Source of the DNA: Prochlorococcus sp. AG-459-A02
GTDB lineage: Bacteria > Cyanobacteriota > Cyanobacteriia > PCC-6307 > Cyanobiaceae
DNA: 52,131 nt
Reading direction: 5' to 3'
Assembly (NCBI GenBank): GCA_003212055.1
Contig: QCQW01000003.1
Coordinates: 1-52,131 of the forward strand
A program made the position numbers and the translations under genes. Shown in pieces: positions 1-11,150 of the stretch. The notes beneath the pieces were generated by a model. It had not been told where the DNA came from, made no database searches, and saw nothing but the letters and a program-made list of their open reading frames with translations. The first letter of the stretch is position 1. Each line of letters starts with the position of its first letter.

Positions 1-134
1 CAAATAGAGAAGTTGCAGGATTAATACTTCTTTGGGAATCGGGTTTACCAAAAGAAGCTTTTAAAAAAAATCATGAAAATTACCCTTCACGGCTTAGAAT
101 GTTAACAAATCAAAACTTCGTTAAGGTATTTTTC

Positions 135-1172
135 TTGGAAACACACGTAGAGAGAATCTCAAATCTTCAAGACATAAAAAAAGCCGAATTAGATCGAGTA
201 ACAGGATTATTTCTTTATGAAGACATGATGCTTGGTCGTAGGTTCGAAGATAAGTGTGCAGAAATGTATTACAGGGGGAAAATGTTTGGTTTCGTTCATT
301 TATATAACGGTCAAGAGGCTATAAGCACAGGAGTAATTGGAGCTATGAAAAAGAAACATGATTGGTTTTGTAGTACCTATCGTGATCATGTTCATGCACT
401 AAGTGCTGGTGTTCCCTCATTTGAAGTAATGAGTGAACTTTTTGGTAAAACTACAGGTTGTAGCAAAGGCCGAGGTGGTTCAATGCACTTATTTTCAAGA
501 GAGCATCATTTACTCGGGGGATATGCATTTATTGGAGAGGGAATTCCAGTTGCTTTAGGAGCAGCCTTTTCAAGCAAATACAAAAAGGAAGTTGCTGGAA
601 ATAATAGTAGTGATTCTGTAACTGCAGCATTCTTTGGGGATGGGACTTGCAATAATGGCCAGTTTTTTGAATGTTTAAACATGGCCCAATTATGGAAATT
701 ACCCATAATTTTTGTTGTTGAAAATAATAAATGGGCTATTGGCATGGCTCACGATAGAGCTACTAGCAATCCTGAAATCTGGAGAAAAGCATCTGCTTTT
801 GGAATGCATGGAGAGGAAGTTGATGGAATGGATGTATTAGCAGTGAGAGGTGCAGCACAAAGAGCAATTGAGCGCGCTAGAGCAGGGGAAGGTCCCACAC
901 TGTTAGAATGCTTAACATATAGGTTCAGAGGACATTCTCTTGCGGACCCAGATGAATTAAGGTCTGAAAAAGAGAAGGAATTTTGGGGAAAAAGAGATCC
1001 CATTAAGAAATTAGCCCAAGAAATAGTCGATGGTAAATTCGCAACAGAAGAAGAATTAAAAATTATTGAAAAGAAAATTGACGCGGAGATAACGGAATCA
1101 GTTAAAAATGCTATTGAAGCTCCTGAACCTCCTTCACAAGAATTAACTAAATATATTTGGGCAGAAGATTAG
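135..1172 (+). CDS. pdhA: Pyruvate dehydrogenase E1 component alpha subunit; likely TTG start at 135 (ORF track starts at 99)
   Basis: Protein contains typical E1-alpha sequence ([37 protein letters not shown]); [21 protein letters not shown]-terminus begins at the TTG with AAGG upstream. Confidence 0.88.
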   Translation: METHVERISNLQDIKKAELDRVTGLFLYEDMMLGRRFEDKCAEMYYRGKMFGFVHLYNGQEAISTGVIGAMKKKHDWFCSTYRDHVHALSAGVPSFEVMSELFGKTTGCSKGRGGSMHLFSREHHLLGGYAFIGEGIPVALGAAFSSKYKKEVAGNNSSDSVTAAFFGDGTCNNGQFFECLNMAQLWKLPIIFVVENNKWAIGMAHDRATSNPEIWRKASAFGMHGEEVDGMDVLAVRGAAQRAIERARAGEGPTLLECLTYRFRGHSLADPDELRSEKEKEFWGKRDPIKKLAQEIVDGKFATEEELKIIEKKIDAEITESVKNAIEAPEPPSQELTKYIWAED

Positions 1173-1173
1173 A

Positions 1174-2115
1174 TTAAATACCGCTAGGTAATTTTCTAGT
1201 TAAATTTCTTAATTTTCTTAGTGCCTTAAGTTCAACTTGTCTCACTCTTTCTCTAGAAACTTCTAATAATCTTCCGATTTCCGCAAGCGTATGTCTCTCA
1301 TTTGCATCAAGTCCAAACCTTAATTTGAGAACATGTTGCTCTTGTTCGCTTAAATGACTTAACCACTTTCCAAGTTGCTCTTGATGCATTTTTTGTTCAA
1401 CTTGGTCTAAAGGCTCTTCATTATTGCTATCTGCAATTAAATCACCTAAAAAGCTCCTGCCATCATCACCATTTACTGGAGCATCTAAACTACTTGTCGA
1501 TAAGGCTTGTCTCAAAACAGAATCCAATTCTTCCACATCAATTTCCATTGCCTCTGCAATTTCGATTCTGCTTGGCATAGCACCAAGCTTATGAGCCAAA
1601 TCTCTACTAACTTTTCTAATAGAAGCTAACCTTTCACTTAAATGAACAGGTAAACGGATAGTTCTTGATTGACAAGCAATTGCTCTAGTCATACTTTGTC
1701 TAATCCACCAAAAAGCATAAGTAGAAAACTTATATCCCCTGGTCGGATCAAATTTTTCAACAGCCCTCTCTAAGCCAAGAGAACCTTCTTGAACTAAATC
1801 AAGAAGTTCTAGTCCTTTACCTTGATATTTTTTTGCCACACTGACAACTAATCTTAAATTAGCTTTCATCATTCTATCTTTAGCTCTTCGACCAATTTTT
1901 ATTGTTCTTTTTTGCTGAGTTGTAAATTCGTTAATCTTTTCATTTAACTGACCATCTTCTGTAAGAATCATCATTTTCTGTACTTGATTACCCAATTCAA
2001 TCTCTTCGGCTGGTGTTAATAAAGGGACTCTACCGATGTTCTGCAAATACCAACTTATTGGATCATTACTCCTTCTTTTAGGTTGTTCGGATTGAGTTGG
2101 TAATGATGAAACCAT
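1174..2115 (-). CDS. RNA polymerase sigma-70 family factor (RpoD-like, cyanobacterial group 2)
   Basis: Region 1.2 (DPISWYLQNIGRVPLLTPAEEIELG), region 2 (GLELLDLVQEGSLGLERAVEKFDPTRGYKFSTYAFWWIRQSMTRAI), region 4 HTH. Confidence 0.93.
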   Translation of the reverse strand: MVSSLPTQSEQPKRRSNDPISWYLQNIGRVPLLTPAEEIELGNQVQKMMILTEDGQLNEKINEFTTQQKRTIKIGRRAKDRMMKANLRLVVSVAKKYQGKGLELLDLVQEGSLGLERAVEKFDPTRGYKFSTYAFWWIRQSMTRAIACQSRTIRLPVHLSERLASIRKVSRDLAHKLGAMPSRIEIAEAMEIDVEELDSVLRQALSTSSLDAPVNGDDGRSFLGDLIADSNNEEPLDQVEQKMHQEQLGKWLSHLSEQEQHVLKLRFGLDANERHTLAEIGRLLEVSRERVRQVELKALRKLRNLTRKLPSGI

Positions 2116-2254
2116 TTTTTGACCTAATAAGGTATTAAGACTCTCCTACACTTTTCAAGAATTTGCGAAATATTTAATGCGCGCTTCAGATTTCAAGTAA
2201 TATTTGTATAGTTATGTGTTTAAAACTATAAATAACTCTCTTAAATTGTTTCTT

Positions 2255-3820
2255 TCAAGATATTTGTCTCATTTTTTTATTTCTCATTAATTCTGACAAT
2301 TCGTCACCAATAGCAGAAGAATTTGACCCTTTTTTGCATTTTGATGCAGCAAATGAATGCAAAAGTACGTATTTAGCAAAAAAATCTGTTGATATATTTC
2401 TGCAAAAGGTTAAATCAATCGCAGAACTGCCAGCTATAAATCCAGACAAAAGATCACCTAGACCTGCTCGAGCTGTCTGAGAATCTGTTCCAAAAAGTTG
2501 CCATACTTTTTTATTATCAGCAACTATGCTGTTAGCTCCCTTTAGTAAAATACTAATGTTAAATTTTTTTGCTGCATCAAGAGCTAAATCTACATTGGTC
2601 TCAGATTTGATATCGGGGAATAACCTTCGAAATTCTTTGATATGTGGTGTAATCCATGTTTTAAATTTTCTCTCTAAAAAGAAATTTGACTCTAACTTAG
2701 ATTCCGAAATCCTATTAAGTGCATCTGCATCCAAGATCAACAATCCTTCAAAAGCGATAAGGTATTCTTTTGATTTTTGCCAATCATCATTATCGATACC
2801 AATTCCTGGACCTACTAGTAATGAATCATATGCAGATAAATCAATATTCTTTAATGCACTAAATAAGGATGCATTACCTTTGTGATCACATTGCATAGTT
2901 CCCTTTAAAACTATTTCAGGGGCTACTTGCCAAATAGATTCAGCAACTAAATTGGGGAGGACCGCAGAGATAAAGCCTGCTCCACTTGATATAGCTCCTT
3001 TCAATGTTAAGTAAGCAGCGCCGGGATATTTCTCACTTCCAGCTACTAACAATGTTCTACCTCTTTTATATTTGTTAGAATTCTTCGGCAAAGAAGGTAA
3101 ATTAATATTTTTTAAATCTTTATAAGTAACCTTAAAAATCTTTTTATCAACTTTGGACAGTTTACTAATAGGTACCCCAACATCTAAATGGTGCAATTCT
3201 CCAATAAAAGGTAATGCAGAATCTTGGGTTAACCCAATCTTATGAAGACCAATTGTCAAGGTATAGGCTGCCTTTACTGCGTTATCTAAAAAAGGCTCTC
3301 CTTTATCAGGACATAATCCTGTTGGAATATCAATGCTTATCACCTTGCCATATTTGTTATGAAATTTTTGATTAAATAGTTTAATTAATTTATTATCAAC
3401 TTTTCTTGTTTGATTATTACCAAAAACTGCATCAATCCAAAGCTCTTTCCCGTTTGCATCAGGGGGCTCTACTAATTTTGTGACACCAATAGATGTAAGA
3501 TAATTAAGGTGCTTATTTGTTAATGTTTTTTTTATCGGGAATGGACACCATATCTGAACATAAAAACCTTTCAAAAAAAGCTCTCTAGCTATTACTGCAC
3601 CATCCCCGCCATTATGCCCAGGGCCTATAAAAACAGTTATTCCATTCTTGAGAAGAGATTTCTTTTTTAAGAGCCATCTACTAATTTGGATACCAGCTTT
3701 TTCCATCAATGCTTCTTGTGGCATTCCATCAGAAAACATTTCTTTCTCTAATATCAACATTTGCTTTGAATCAACAATTAAATGTTCAGAGTCAATTGTT
3801 GGCCATACAATTTCGTTCAT
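2255..3820 (-). CDS. nnr: Bifunctional NAD(P)H-hydrate epimerase / ADP-dependent NAD(P)H-hydrate dehydratase (YjeF N- and C-domain)
   Basis: N-terminal GPGHNGGDGAVIAREL and C-terminal carbohydrate-kinase-like domain (LLVAGSEKYPGAAYLTLKGAISSGAGF, ARAGLGDLLSGFIAG). Confidence 0.9.
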   Translation of the reverse strand: MNEIVWPTIDSEHLIVDSKQMLILEKEMFSDGMPQEALMEKAGIQISRWLLKKKSLLKNGITVFIGPGHNGGDGAVIARELFLKGFYVQIWCPFPIKKTLTNKHLNYLTSIGVTKLVEPPDANGKELWIDAVFGNNQTRKVDNKLIKLFNQKFHNKYGKVISIDIPTGLCPDKGEPFLDNAVKAAYTLTIGLHKIGLTQDSALPFIGELHHLDVGVPISKLSKVDKKIFKVTYKDLKNINLPSLPKNSNKYKRGRTLLVAGSEKYPGAAYLTLKGAISSGAGFISAVLPNLVAESIWQVAPEIVLKGTMQCDHKGNASLFSALKNIDLSAYDSLLVGPGIGIDNDDWQKSKEYLIAFEGLLILDADALNRISESKLESNFFLERKFKTWITPHIKEFRRLFPDIKSETNVDLALDAAKKFNISILLKGANSIVADNKKVWQLFGTDSQTARAGLGDLLSGFIAGSSAIDLTFCRNISTDFFAKYVLLHSFAASKCKKGSNSSAIGDELSELMRNKKMRQIS

Positions 3821-3866
3821 AATGAGTACAAAGCAATTGAAGAACTGTTCAAAAATTTAAACTTCC

Positions 3867-5024
3867 ATGTTAAAGACACAAAAGGATAAAAAATTAGAGA
3901 ACTTTTCTTCTTCTAATAATAAAACTAAAAAGAAGAAAAATATTATTGTAGGACTTTCTGGTGGCGTAGATAGTTCCCTTTCGGCTGCTCTTCTTGTAGA
4001 AAGAGGCTGGAATGTTGAGGGACTAACTCTTTGGCTAATGAAAGGACAAGGCTCCTGTTGTTCTGAAGGATTAGTAGATGCTGCTGGCCTTTGTGAAGAT
4101 TTGGGAATTAATCATAAAATAATAGACTCAAGAGAAATTTTCGAAAGAGAGGTAATAAAAAAAACTACTGAAAGCTATGAGAAAGGATTCACTCCACTTC
4201 CATGTTCGATGTGCAACAAGAATGTGAAGTTTGAAGAGATGCTTAATTACGCAATAAACAAAAAAGACTTTACTCATATTGCAACCGGACACTACGCAAG
4301 GATAAAAAAATCATCTTATGCTAAAACACTTGATTGCAAAAGCTTTGTATTTAAGGACTTCCTTCTTCTTAGAGGTGCTGACGAAAACAAAGACCAAAGT
4401 TATTTTCTTTATTCTCTTTCACAAGAAATACTGAGCAGATTAGAATTTCCTCTTGGTGAAATGAAAAAAGAAGAAACAAGAAAGGAAGCCCTGAGATTAG
4501 GCCTTAGAACTGCTCAAAAACCAGAAAGTCAAGATTTATGTTTAGTTGAGCATTATGGATCAATGCAGGGATTTATTGACAAACACATTGAACCCAAAGC
4601 AGGAGAAATTGTGCATGTAAATGGGAAGGTCCTAGGAACGCACAATGGTATTCAGCACTTTACGGTAGGTCAAAGAAAAGGTTTGGGCATCGCTTGGCCG
4701 GAACCACTATATGTAAAAAGTTTAAACAGGGCAAAAAACATAGTTTATGTAGCAGATAAAAGTGATCTTTTTAATGGCGAAGCAATAATTAGTAAGGTTA
4801 ACTGGGTTTCAATCGAAGAACCTAAACAAGATATAGAAGTAGAAGCACAAATCAGATATAGAAGTCATCCAGTAAAAGGAACTTTAATACCTTTGAAAAA
4901 TTTAGATAATTCAACTACAACATTTAAATTAATTTTTAAAGAAAGTCAAAGTTCTGTAACACCCGGACAAGCTGCAGTTTTTTATAAAGGAGAAATTTTA
5001 TTAGGTGGCGGATTAATTAATTAA
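3867..5024 (+). CDS. mnmA: tRNA-specific 2-thiouridylase MnmA
   Basis: PP-loop [49 protein letters not shown]. Confidence 0.93.
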   Translation: MLKTQKDKKLENFSSSNNKTKKKKNIIVGLSGGVDSSLSAALLVERGWNVEGLTLWLMKGQGSCCSEGLVDAAGLCEDLGINHKIIDSREIFEREVIKKTTESYEKGFTPLPCSMCNKNVKFEEMLNYAINKKDFTHIATGHYARIKKSSYAKTLDCKSFVFKDFLLLRGADENKDQSYFLYSLSQEILSRLEFPLGEMKKEETRKEALRLGLRTAQKPESQDLCLVEHYGSMQGFIDKHIEPKAGEIVHVNGKVLGTHNGIQHFTVGQRKGLGIAWPEPLYVKSLNRAKNIVYVADKSDLFNGEAIISKVNWVSIEEPKQDIEVEAQIRYRSHPVKGTLIPLKNLDNSTTTFKLIFKESQSSVTPGQAAVFYKGEILLGGGLIN

Positions 5025-6504
5025 TTTTCCAAAAGAAATTTAATCCCATAAAAAATATAAACAATAACAAAATAGGTTCATCTCCAAATTTTGTATACAA
5101 GGTCTTATCGGATGAAAAATTAGGGAAAACTACTTTATTTTGCTCCACATTTAAATCTAGAAGTTGAATTATTTTCCCATCATCTTTAACTAAACCCGAA
5201 GGACCAGTGTTTGATACAAGTAGATTATCTTTTTTATTTTCAATACTCCTCAATCTTGCCAAAGACAGGAATTGATTATAAAGCTTAGTTGGATAGGGAT
5301 CTAAATTTGCTGCAGTTATTATTAGTTTTGCACCGCTATTAATAGCCTTTCTTATTTTTAATCCATCACTAATTTCATAACAAATAGCCACTGCTAGAGG
5401 TTGTGTAAATTTAGGATCAAAAAATCTTGAATCAGAGCCTGGTTGAATTCCTCCTACTGCAGATAATCCACTTGAAAAACTATCTAGAAATCTAGGTATT
5501 TTTTCACCTAATGGAACAAGTCTATTTTTATCTATAAATGAGGTAAAAGATTTATCTCCAATTTGAAAACCAAGCAAGGAACTTCTTAATTCATTATTAG
5601 AATTTCTGAAACCTCCTGCCAAGGTATTAACCTTAAAGCCTTTAGATAAATAAAAATTATTATATAAAGTCCCTTCAGGAGCAACGAGAAGTTTTACTTG
5701 ATTAGCTAAAGCATAATTTTGAGCTATAGTTTGTTTCTCTTTAATAAATTCATCACCTATTTTTAATTTTTCTCTTGTTGGGAGGTTGGTTTGCCAAATA
5801 GCCACAGGATATTCATAATTTCTTTTAATTGGCGTTGTTAAACCCCCAAATAGATGTAAGAAAAAAATAATAAAAAGTCCGAAAATAAATATTTTTTTAA
5901 AATGAAGTTTTCTTCTCCATCTACCGTGACTAAAAAATATCCAAAATCCAATCAATATCTGCAACACGCATAAACCACTTGCGCCAATCCATCTTGCCAA
6001 ACCAGCAAGATAAATATCACCTGGAACAAGACTCTCGCCTAAACCTATCCAAAAAAAAGGTGTTTGAGAAAGTAACAATTCACCAATCCCCCAAGTCAAA
6101 GACAAAAACAATACTTTTACGGTTAAAGGTAATATTTTCATTTTAAAAACATCCTCTTTCCACAGAATAATTTCAACTAACAAACCCCAGAAATAAACTA
6201 ATAACCCACCAAGAAAAGCACAAAATAATAATATTGAAATGGTGATTATTAAACTTACAAGCCATGAAAAACCTAGCCATGTTAATGGATGAAGATCATA
6301 AAGCCAAGAATGACTTATCAAGATAAAGAAAAAACCCCAACAAAAATTTGCTATCCTTCTTTCACTTCCCTGCCATAAAATAAATAATGATATCGGCATA
6401 AAAATCAGCCAAAAATGGGTTGCAACAGAAATCCCTCCTAAGATGCCACCTAAACATGGGTAAAAATATTGTTTTAAACTTTTAACTTGAGTTGGAATTA
6501 ACAA
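5017..6504 (-). CDS. lnt: Apolipoprotein N-acyltransferase
   Basis: Multi-TM N-terminus plus nitrilase-like domain ([39 protein letters not shown]). Confidence 0.85.
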   Translation of the reverse strand: MLIPTQVKSLKQYFYPCLGGILGGISVATHFWLIFMPISLFILWQGSERRIANFCWGFFFILISHSWLYDLHPLTWLGFSWLVSLIITISILLFCAFLGGLLVYFWGLLVEIILWKEDVFKMKILPLTVKVLFLSLTWGIGELLLSQTPFFWIGLGESLVPGDIYLAGLARWIGASGLCVLQILIGFWIFFSHGRWRRKLHFKKIFIFGLFIIFFLHLFGGLTTPIKRNYEYPVAIWQTNLPTREKLKIGDEFIKEKQTIAQNYALANQVKLLVAPEGTLYNNFYLSKGFKVNTLAGGFRNSNNELRSSLLGFQIGDKSFTSFIDKNRLVPLGEKIPRFLDSFSSGLSAVGGIQPGSDSRFFDPKFTQPLAVAICYEISDGLKIRKAINSGAKLIITAANLDPYPTKLYNQFLSLARLRSIENKKDNLLVSNTGPSGLVKDDGKIIQLLDLNVEQNKVVFPNFSSDKTLYTKFGDEPILLLFIFFMGLNFFWKIN

Positions 6505-6589
6505 TCTAAAATTTCAAATTAAATTTAAAATCACACATTTATTGTACCTTTATTCTGTAGTATAAGTTTTAGTAACTTTCAAAATCTAG

Positions 6590-7162
6590 GTGAAAGAAGT
6601 CTTTATCAGTTTTGCAGTTTTTATTTTTTGTGTTTCATTAACTATTTTCAGTCAATTGAATTCACCTCAAGTTGTTAATGCTGCTGAATCAGGAAATCAG
6701 GTAATTCAACAAAAGCCTCTTGCACAATCATCAAATATTTCAAATAAGAATTTATTTGAACTAGACCCATCAGATCCAAATCCTATACTTTTCGCTATGG
6801 CAGAAGAAACACCATCAGACAGTGATTCAAGGACTACAGAAAGTGGTCTAATTATTTTAGATATCGTAAATGGGGAAGGAGATGAAGCTAGTACTGGGCA
6901 AACAGTTACTGTAAATTACACAGGAACTTTAGAAGACGGGACACAATTTGATACCAGTATCGGAAGAGCTCCATTCAGCTTTCCCTTGGGTGCTGGACGA
7001 GTAATAAAAGGTTGGGACGAAGGTGTAGCAGGCATGAAAGTTGGAGGTATAAGAAAATTGACAATCCCTCCGGAACTTGGATACGGATCGAGAGGAGCAG
7101 GAAATGTAATACCTGCTAATGCGACTTTAATATTTGAAGTTGAATTATTAAAAGTCAATTAA
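6590..7162 (+). CDS. FKBP-type peptidyl-prolyl cis-trans isomerase with N-terminal signal sequence (GTG start)
   Basis: [82 protein letters not shown]. Confidence 0.92.
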   Translation: MKEVFISFAVFIFCVSLTIFSQLNSPQVVNAAESGNQVIQQKPLAQSSNISNKNLFELDPSDPNPILFAMAEETPSDSDSRTTESGLIILDIVNGEGDEASTGQTVTVNYTGTLEDGTQFDTSIGRAPFSFPLGAGRVIKGWDEGVAGMKVGGIRKLTIPPELGYGSRGAGNVIPANATLIFEVELLKVN

Positions 7163-7240
7163 ATTAAGTAAGAAAAATATCTAAGACTTTTCAATTTAGT
7201 TGATCTCCAAGTAGTATATATACAACATCAAATATTTGAA

Positions 7241-7714
7241 ATGTTAAGTAAATTCATCAATTCCTTTCTAGATAAAAAATCCCCAATGACAGTCCATGCT
7301 CACTGTGACGGTCCTTGTGGTGTTTACGACCCTGCATCTACGAGAGTTGCAGCTGAAGCGGTTTTATCAATGACAAAAAAACTTATTGCATTAGAAGCTC
7401 CTTCTAGCACTGATTCAGCAGAGTGGGCTGCATACAGTAATACATTTTCTAGATTTGTTGCAGTTAAAGAAGAGCAAGCAAAAGAAACAAAGAAAGAAAT
7501 TCTAATTTTATGGACAGATTACTTTAAACCAGTTCACTTAGAAACTTATCCAGACTTACATGAAACAATTTGGAAGGCGGCTAAATTATGCAGTGCATGT
7601 AAAGTTAATATTGACTTAGCTCAAGCTGAAGAACTTATGAGTTATGTAGAAAAGATTCATAGTATTTTCTGGGCTTCAAAAGGAAGATCAGACGCTTTTG
7701 TAAAAGCTAGTTAG
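7241..7714 (+). CDS. sodN: Nickel superoxide dismutase precursor
   Basis: Ni-hook motif HCDGPCGVYDP following a short propeptide (MLSKFINSFLDKKSPMTVHA). Confidence 0.96.
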   Translation: MLSKFINSFLDKKSPMTVHAHCDGPCGVYDPASTRVAAEAVLSMTKKLIALEAPSSTDSAEWAAYSNTFSRFVAVKEEQAKETKKEILILWTDYFKPVHLETYPDLHETIWKAAKLCSACKVNIDLAQAEELMSYVEKIHSIFWASKGRSDAFVKAS

Positions 7715-7797
7715 CCAGAATTATTTTCAAAAGTTTTTTTGATTTTATTTTATTTTTTTTAGGTTTAAGAAAAACTGCCATTATTAATGGTGAATCG

Positions 7798-8076
7798 ATG
7801 TCACCTTACCTAAAAGAAGGGGATATTGTATTTTTTAAAAAATATAAAAAGAATAAATCAATACTTAAGAATCGACAAATAGTTATTTTTAAGCATCCAG
7901 TTAAAAATAAAAACCTAATAAAAAGGATAAATTCAGTAAATCAAAACAATATTGAGGTTGTTGGCGATAATATTGAATTTAGCGAAGATAGTAATAAATT
8001 TGGATTAATCAATAACGAAAGAATAATTGGGATTGTCACCTCTAAATTAATTTTTCCTAAATTAAAAAATTTTTAA
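7798..8076 (+). CDS. sodX: S26-family signal-peptidase-like NiSOD maturation protease; ORF-track start is too short, true N-terminus lies upstream (frame open from 7711)
   Basis: In-frame upstream reading gives ...FFLGLRKTAIINGESMSPYLKEGDIVFFKK; the S26 catalytic Ser (GE-S-M) precedes the called start; directly downstream of sodN. Confidence 0.85.
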   Translation: MSPYLKEGDIVFFKKYKKNKSILKNRQIVIFKHPVKNKNLIKRINSVNQNNIEVVGDNIEFSEDSNKFGLINNERIIGIVTSKLIFPKLKNF

Positions 8077-8744
8077 TTCAAAAGAACAGAAGCACTTCTT
8101 TGAATCCAAAATAATCCCAAAGAAAAGGAAAGCCCTCCTGCTAGAGCTATTAATCTTTTAATAAATTTTTGACTTGCTTTAAAGGTGGTAAAAGATATTA
8201 AACAAGTAAAAAGATTCATACTTATTAGTGAACCAATCAAATATGAAATCAAATATAAGCAAGCGCTTGTTAACGGTAGTGCTAAAGCAGGAAGAACTGC
8301 AAGAAAATGTGAACCTCCAGCTATACCGTGTAGCAAGCCTAAACCAGTCAAAGCATGTGAGTGCTTATTATTATTTTTTTGTTCCTTAACATGAAAGTGA
8401 AAGTGACGATGGGCAATTCCATTCTCATGCTTATGGGAATGCGAGTGGATACTTAATTGAAAAGAATTTTTAATAGCAAATACTCCAACAATTAGAAGAG
8501 AAATTCCAATTAGGAATTCGGCAATATTAGAAAATTTGTTTAATGGCGTAATATCCTTAATAAAAATCGCTAGAAAAGCTAACAAGAGGACACCTGAAGA
8601 GTGTCCTAAGCCCCATGAGAAACTATTTTTAAGAGCTTTTTGAGGATTATTAATCGCTGCTGGTACCATTACAATTAGATGATCAGCGCCACTAATTACA
8701 TGCACAAATCCTGCAACTATACCTGTTAAAACTACAGCCTGCAT
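8073..8744 (-). CDS. Putative nickel transporter (HupE/UreJ/NiCoT-like, SodT-type) with His-rich loop
   Basis: Multi-TM protein with GFVHVISGADHLIVMVPAA, SWGLGHSSGVLLL, HSHSHKHENGIAHRHFHFHVKEQ loop, GLGLLHGIAGGSHFLAVLP; next to sodN/sodX. Confidence 0.75.
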   Translation of the reverse strand: MQAVVLTGIVAGFVHVISGADHLIVMVPAAINNPQKALKNSFSWGLGHSSGVLLLAFLAIFIKDITPLNKFSNIAEFLIGISLLIVGVFAIKNSFQLSIHSHSHKHENGIAHRHFHFHVKEQKNNNKHSHALTGLGLLHGIAGGSHFLAVLPALALPLTSACLYLISYLIGSLISMNLFTCLISFTTFKASQKFIKRLIALAGGLSFSLGLFWIQRSASVLLN

Positions 8745-8799
8745 ATATATTCAGTACAACTCTGTTTATTAAATTTTATAGCACGATTTAAAGTCAAAA

Positions 8800-9687
8800 T
8801 TAAATTGGGTTAAATAATTTCTTAAAAGCTTGTTCAATATCAGTTTCTCTCATAAAAGTTTCACCAATTAATACTCCCTTAATTCCAATAGATCTAAGCG
8901 ATTCTAAATCTTCGGTACAATTAATTCCAGATTCACTTATAGGAATAATATTTTGTTTTAAAAATATATCTGCATATTTATGCATCAATTCTATTGATGT
9001 TTTTAAATCCGTTTTAAAAGTCTTTAAGTCCCTATTATTTATTCCAATCAAATTAAAAGATTTTAACTTTAGAATCCTTTCTAATTCATTAGAGTTATGG
9101 ACTTCAACAAGAACACTCATCTTTAAATTATCAGCTATTTTCTTTAAATAAATTAAATCGTCATCACTTAAAATTGCAGCGATTAATAATATTGCATCAG
9201 CACCAGATACCCTCGCTTTATAAATCTGATAAGCAGAAATAATAAAATCTTTGCAGAGTAGAGGGATATTAGTTGATCTCCTTACAGTTTCGAGTATTTC
9301 ATAACTACCTTGAAAAAACCTTTTATCGGTAAGTACTGAGATACATGATGCACCTAATCCTTCATAACAAATCGCTATGTTTTCAGGGTTAAAATCTTTT
9401 CTAATAACTCCTTTACTCGGACTAGCTTTTTTTATTTCAGCAATAACTCCTGGTTTTATTTTTGACTCCAAAATATTTTTATAAAAACTTTTGGGAGTAG
9501 GAAGTTTTTCAATCTTTTTGATGAGATCTTCTAAAGAGACTATTTTTTTAAAATTCTTAATTTCAATATCCTTGTGCCATACAATTTCTTCCAGAATATT
9601 TTTTGCTTGTGCTTCTCTATGAGGTACAGCATATTCTAAATTTTCTACCCTTACTGTTGGATTTGGTGGCCTGCGTCTTATCTCCAT
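8800..9687 (-). CDS. trpC: Indole-3-glycerol phosphate synthase
   Basis: [81 protein letters not shown]. Confidence 0.96.
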   Translation of the reverse strand: MEIRRRPPNPTVRVENLEYAVPHREAQAKNILEEIVWHKDIEIKNFKKIVSLEDLIKKIEKLPTPKSFYKNILESKIKPGVIAEIKKASPSKGVIRKDFNPENIAICYEGLGASCISVLTDKRFFQGSYEILETVRRSTNIPLLCKDFIISAYQIYKARVSGADAILLIAAILSDDDLIYLKKIADNLKMSVLVEVHNSNELERILKLKSFNLIGINNRDLKTFKTDLKTSIELMHKYADIFLKQNIIPISESGINCTEDLESLRSIGIKGVLIGETFMRETDIEQAFKKLFNPI

Positions 9688-9699
9688 TAATTTTAGATA

Positions 9700-11139
9700 T
9701 TATTTTATTTGAGAAGCCGCTTGTTTATATGCGACCTCAACTACTTCACTAAGAGTGGGATGAGTATGAACCTCTTTAGATAATTCAATTACATCTTGGT
9801 TCCTTGAAATAGCGTTCGAAATTTCTTGAATTAAATCAGCTGCATGTAACCCAAAAATATGAGCACCTAATACTTTCCCATTATCTTTATTGAAAATCAA
9901 CTTTAGCAATCCATCACTCTCCAATTCAGCCAATGCTTTTGAATTAGCCTTAAAGAAACTTTTGACAACCCCCAAAGTAAAATTTTCTTTTGCAGATATC
10001 TCTTTAGCTTCAACTTCAGAGAGACCAACTGAACTTATCTCTGGGTGAGTAAAGGTTGCTGCAGGGATACTTTTATAGTTAATTTCGACGTTACCACCGC
10101 AAATATTATCAACAGCAATATTACCCTGCGCTGCAGCTGTGTGGGCAAGCATTAGTTTGCCCGTCACATCTCCAACAGCCCAAATGTTAGGTATTATGTC
10201 ATCACCATTCTTAACTCTCATTTGATCATCTACAGGAATGAAACCTTTTACTGTTTCGATACCAACCGACTCAAGATTTAAGTTATTACTATTAGGACTT
10301 CTGCCAGTTGCAACTAGTACAGCGTCAACTTCTAAAGTTTCTACAACTTCCTTAGATTTTGCATCCGTCAGTTCTATTTTTACAGGGCATCCAGGTATTA
10401 TTTTTGTCGCAAAGACATTTGATTTTGTGTCTATATCTCTTGCTTGAATAAGGTTTTTCTTAGCAATTTTAGTGATGTCTGGATCAAATGTTGGCATAAT
10501 GTTCTCTAAAGCCTCGATCATGGTAACTTCACAACCAAGCGCGGTATAAACATCAGCAAATTCTAGTCCTATATATCCGCTTCCAATAATTGCTATCCAT
10601 CTTGGAAGCCACTCAAGTTTTACCGCATCATCACTAGTAAATACGGTTCTATTATCCAAAGTTATTCCACTGGGCACAAAAGGAGAAGAACCTGTTGCTA
10701 TAACAATATTCTTACATGTGAAAATTTTATCAATTCCGTTTTTATCTCTTACACCTACTTTTTGATTTCCTTCAATTCTTCCAATGCCCAAAATAATTTC
10801 AACTCCACTCCTTTTAAGAGTTTTTGTTAAATTTTCTCTAACATTTAAAACTAAATTATTTGCATGATCTGCAATTTTTGATCTCTCGAACCTTACTGGT
10901 GAAGCATGTATACCAAATTTAGCTAAATGTTCATAATCAGCTATTTCTCTAACTTTTCCACTTGCAGCCAAAAGAGCTTTAGATGGAACACAACCCTTGT
11001 TAACACAAGTGCCTCCCATATTAGAAGATTCTACTATTGCGACTTTCAGTCCCTTACCAGCAGCATGTTTAGCGGCATCAAAACCTCCATATCCTGCTCC
11101 TATTACGATTAAATCAAAATCAAAACTTGAATCAGTCAC
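9700..11139 (-). CDS. lpd: Dihydrolipoamide dehydrogenase
   Basis: DLIVIGAGYGGFDAAKHAA, GGTCVNKGCVPSKALL redox motif, C-terminal dimerisation domain (HTHPTLSEVVEVAYKQA). Confidence 0.95.
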   Translation of the reverse strand: MTDSSFDFDLIVIGAGYGGFDAAKHAAGKGLKVAIVESSNMGGTCVNKGCVPSKALLAASGKVREIADYEHLAKFGIHASPVRFERSKIADHANNLVLNVRENLTKTLKRSGVEIILGIGRIEGNQKVGVRDKNGIDKIFTCKNIVIATGSSPFVPSGITLDNRTVFTSDDAVKLEWLPRWIAIIGSGYIGLEFADVYTALGCEVTMIEALENIMPTFDPDITKIAKKNLIQARDIDTKSNVFATKIIPGCPVKIELTDAKSKEVVETLEVDAVLVATGRSPNSNNLNLESVGIETVKGFIPVDDQMRVKNGDDIIPNIWAVGDVTGKLMLAHTAAAQGNIAVDNICGGNVEINYKSIPAATFTHPEISSVGLSEVEAKEISAKENFTLGVVKSFFKANSKALAELESDGLLKLIFNKDNGKVLGAHIFGLHAADLIQEISNAISRNQDVIELSKEVHTHPTLSEVVEVAYKQAASQIK

Positions 11140-11150
11140 TTTTTATTTAT

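Noticed and set aside
506-745. Antisense ORFs inside pdhA, nnr, lpd, folC, ftsZ, glgX, MFS, pepA, bamA (many track entries)
   Set aside because: They are fully opposite well-identified genes with strong family motifs; likely spurious shadow ORFs.
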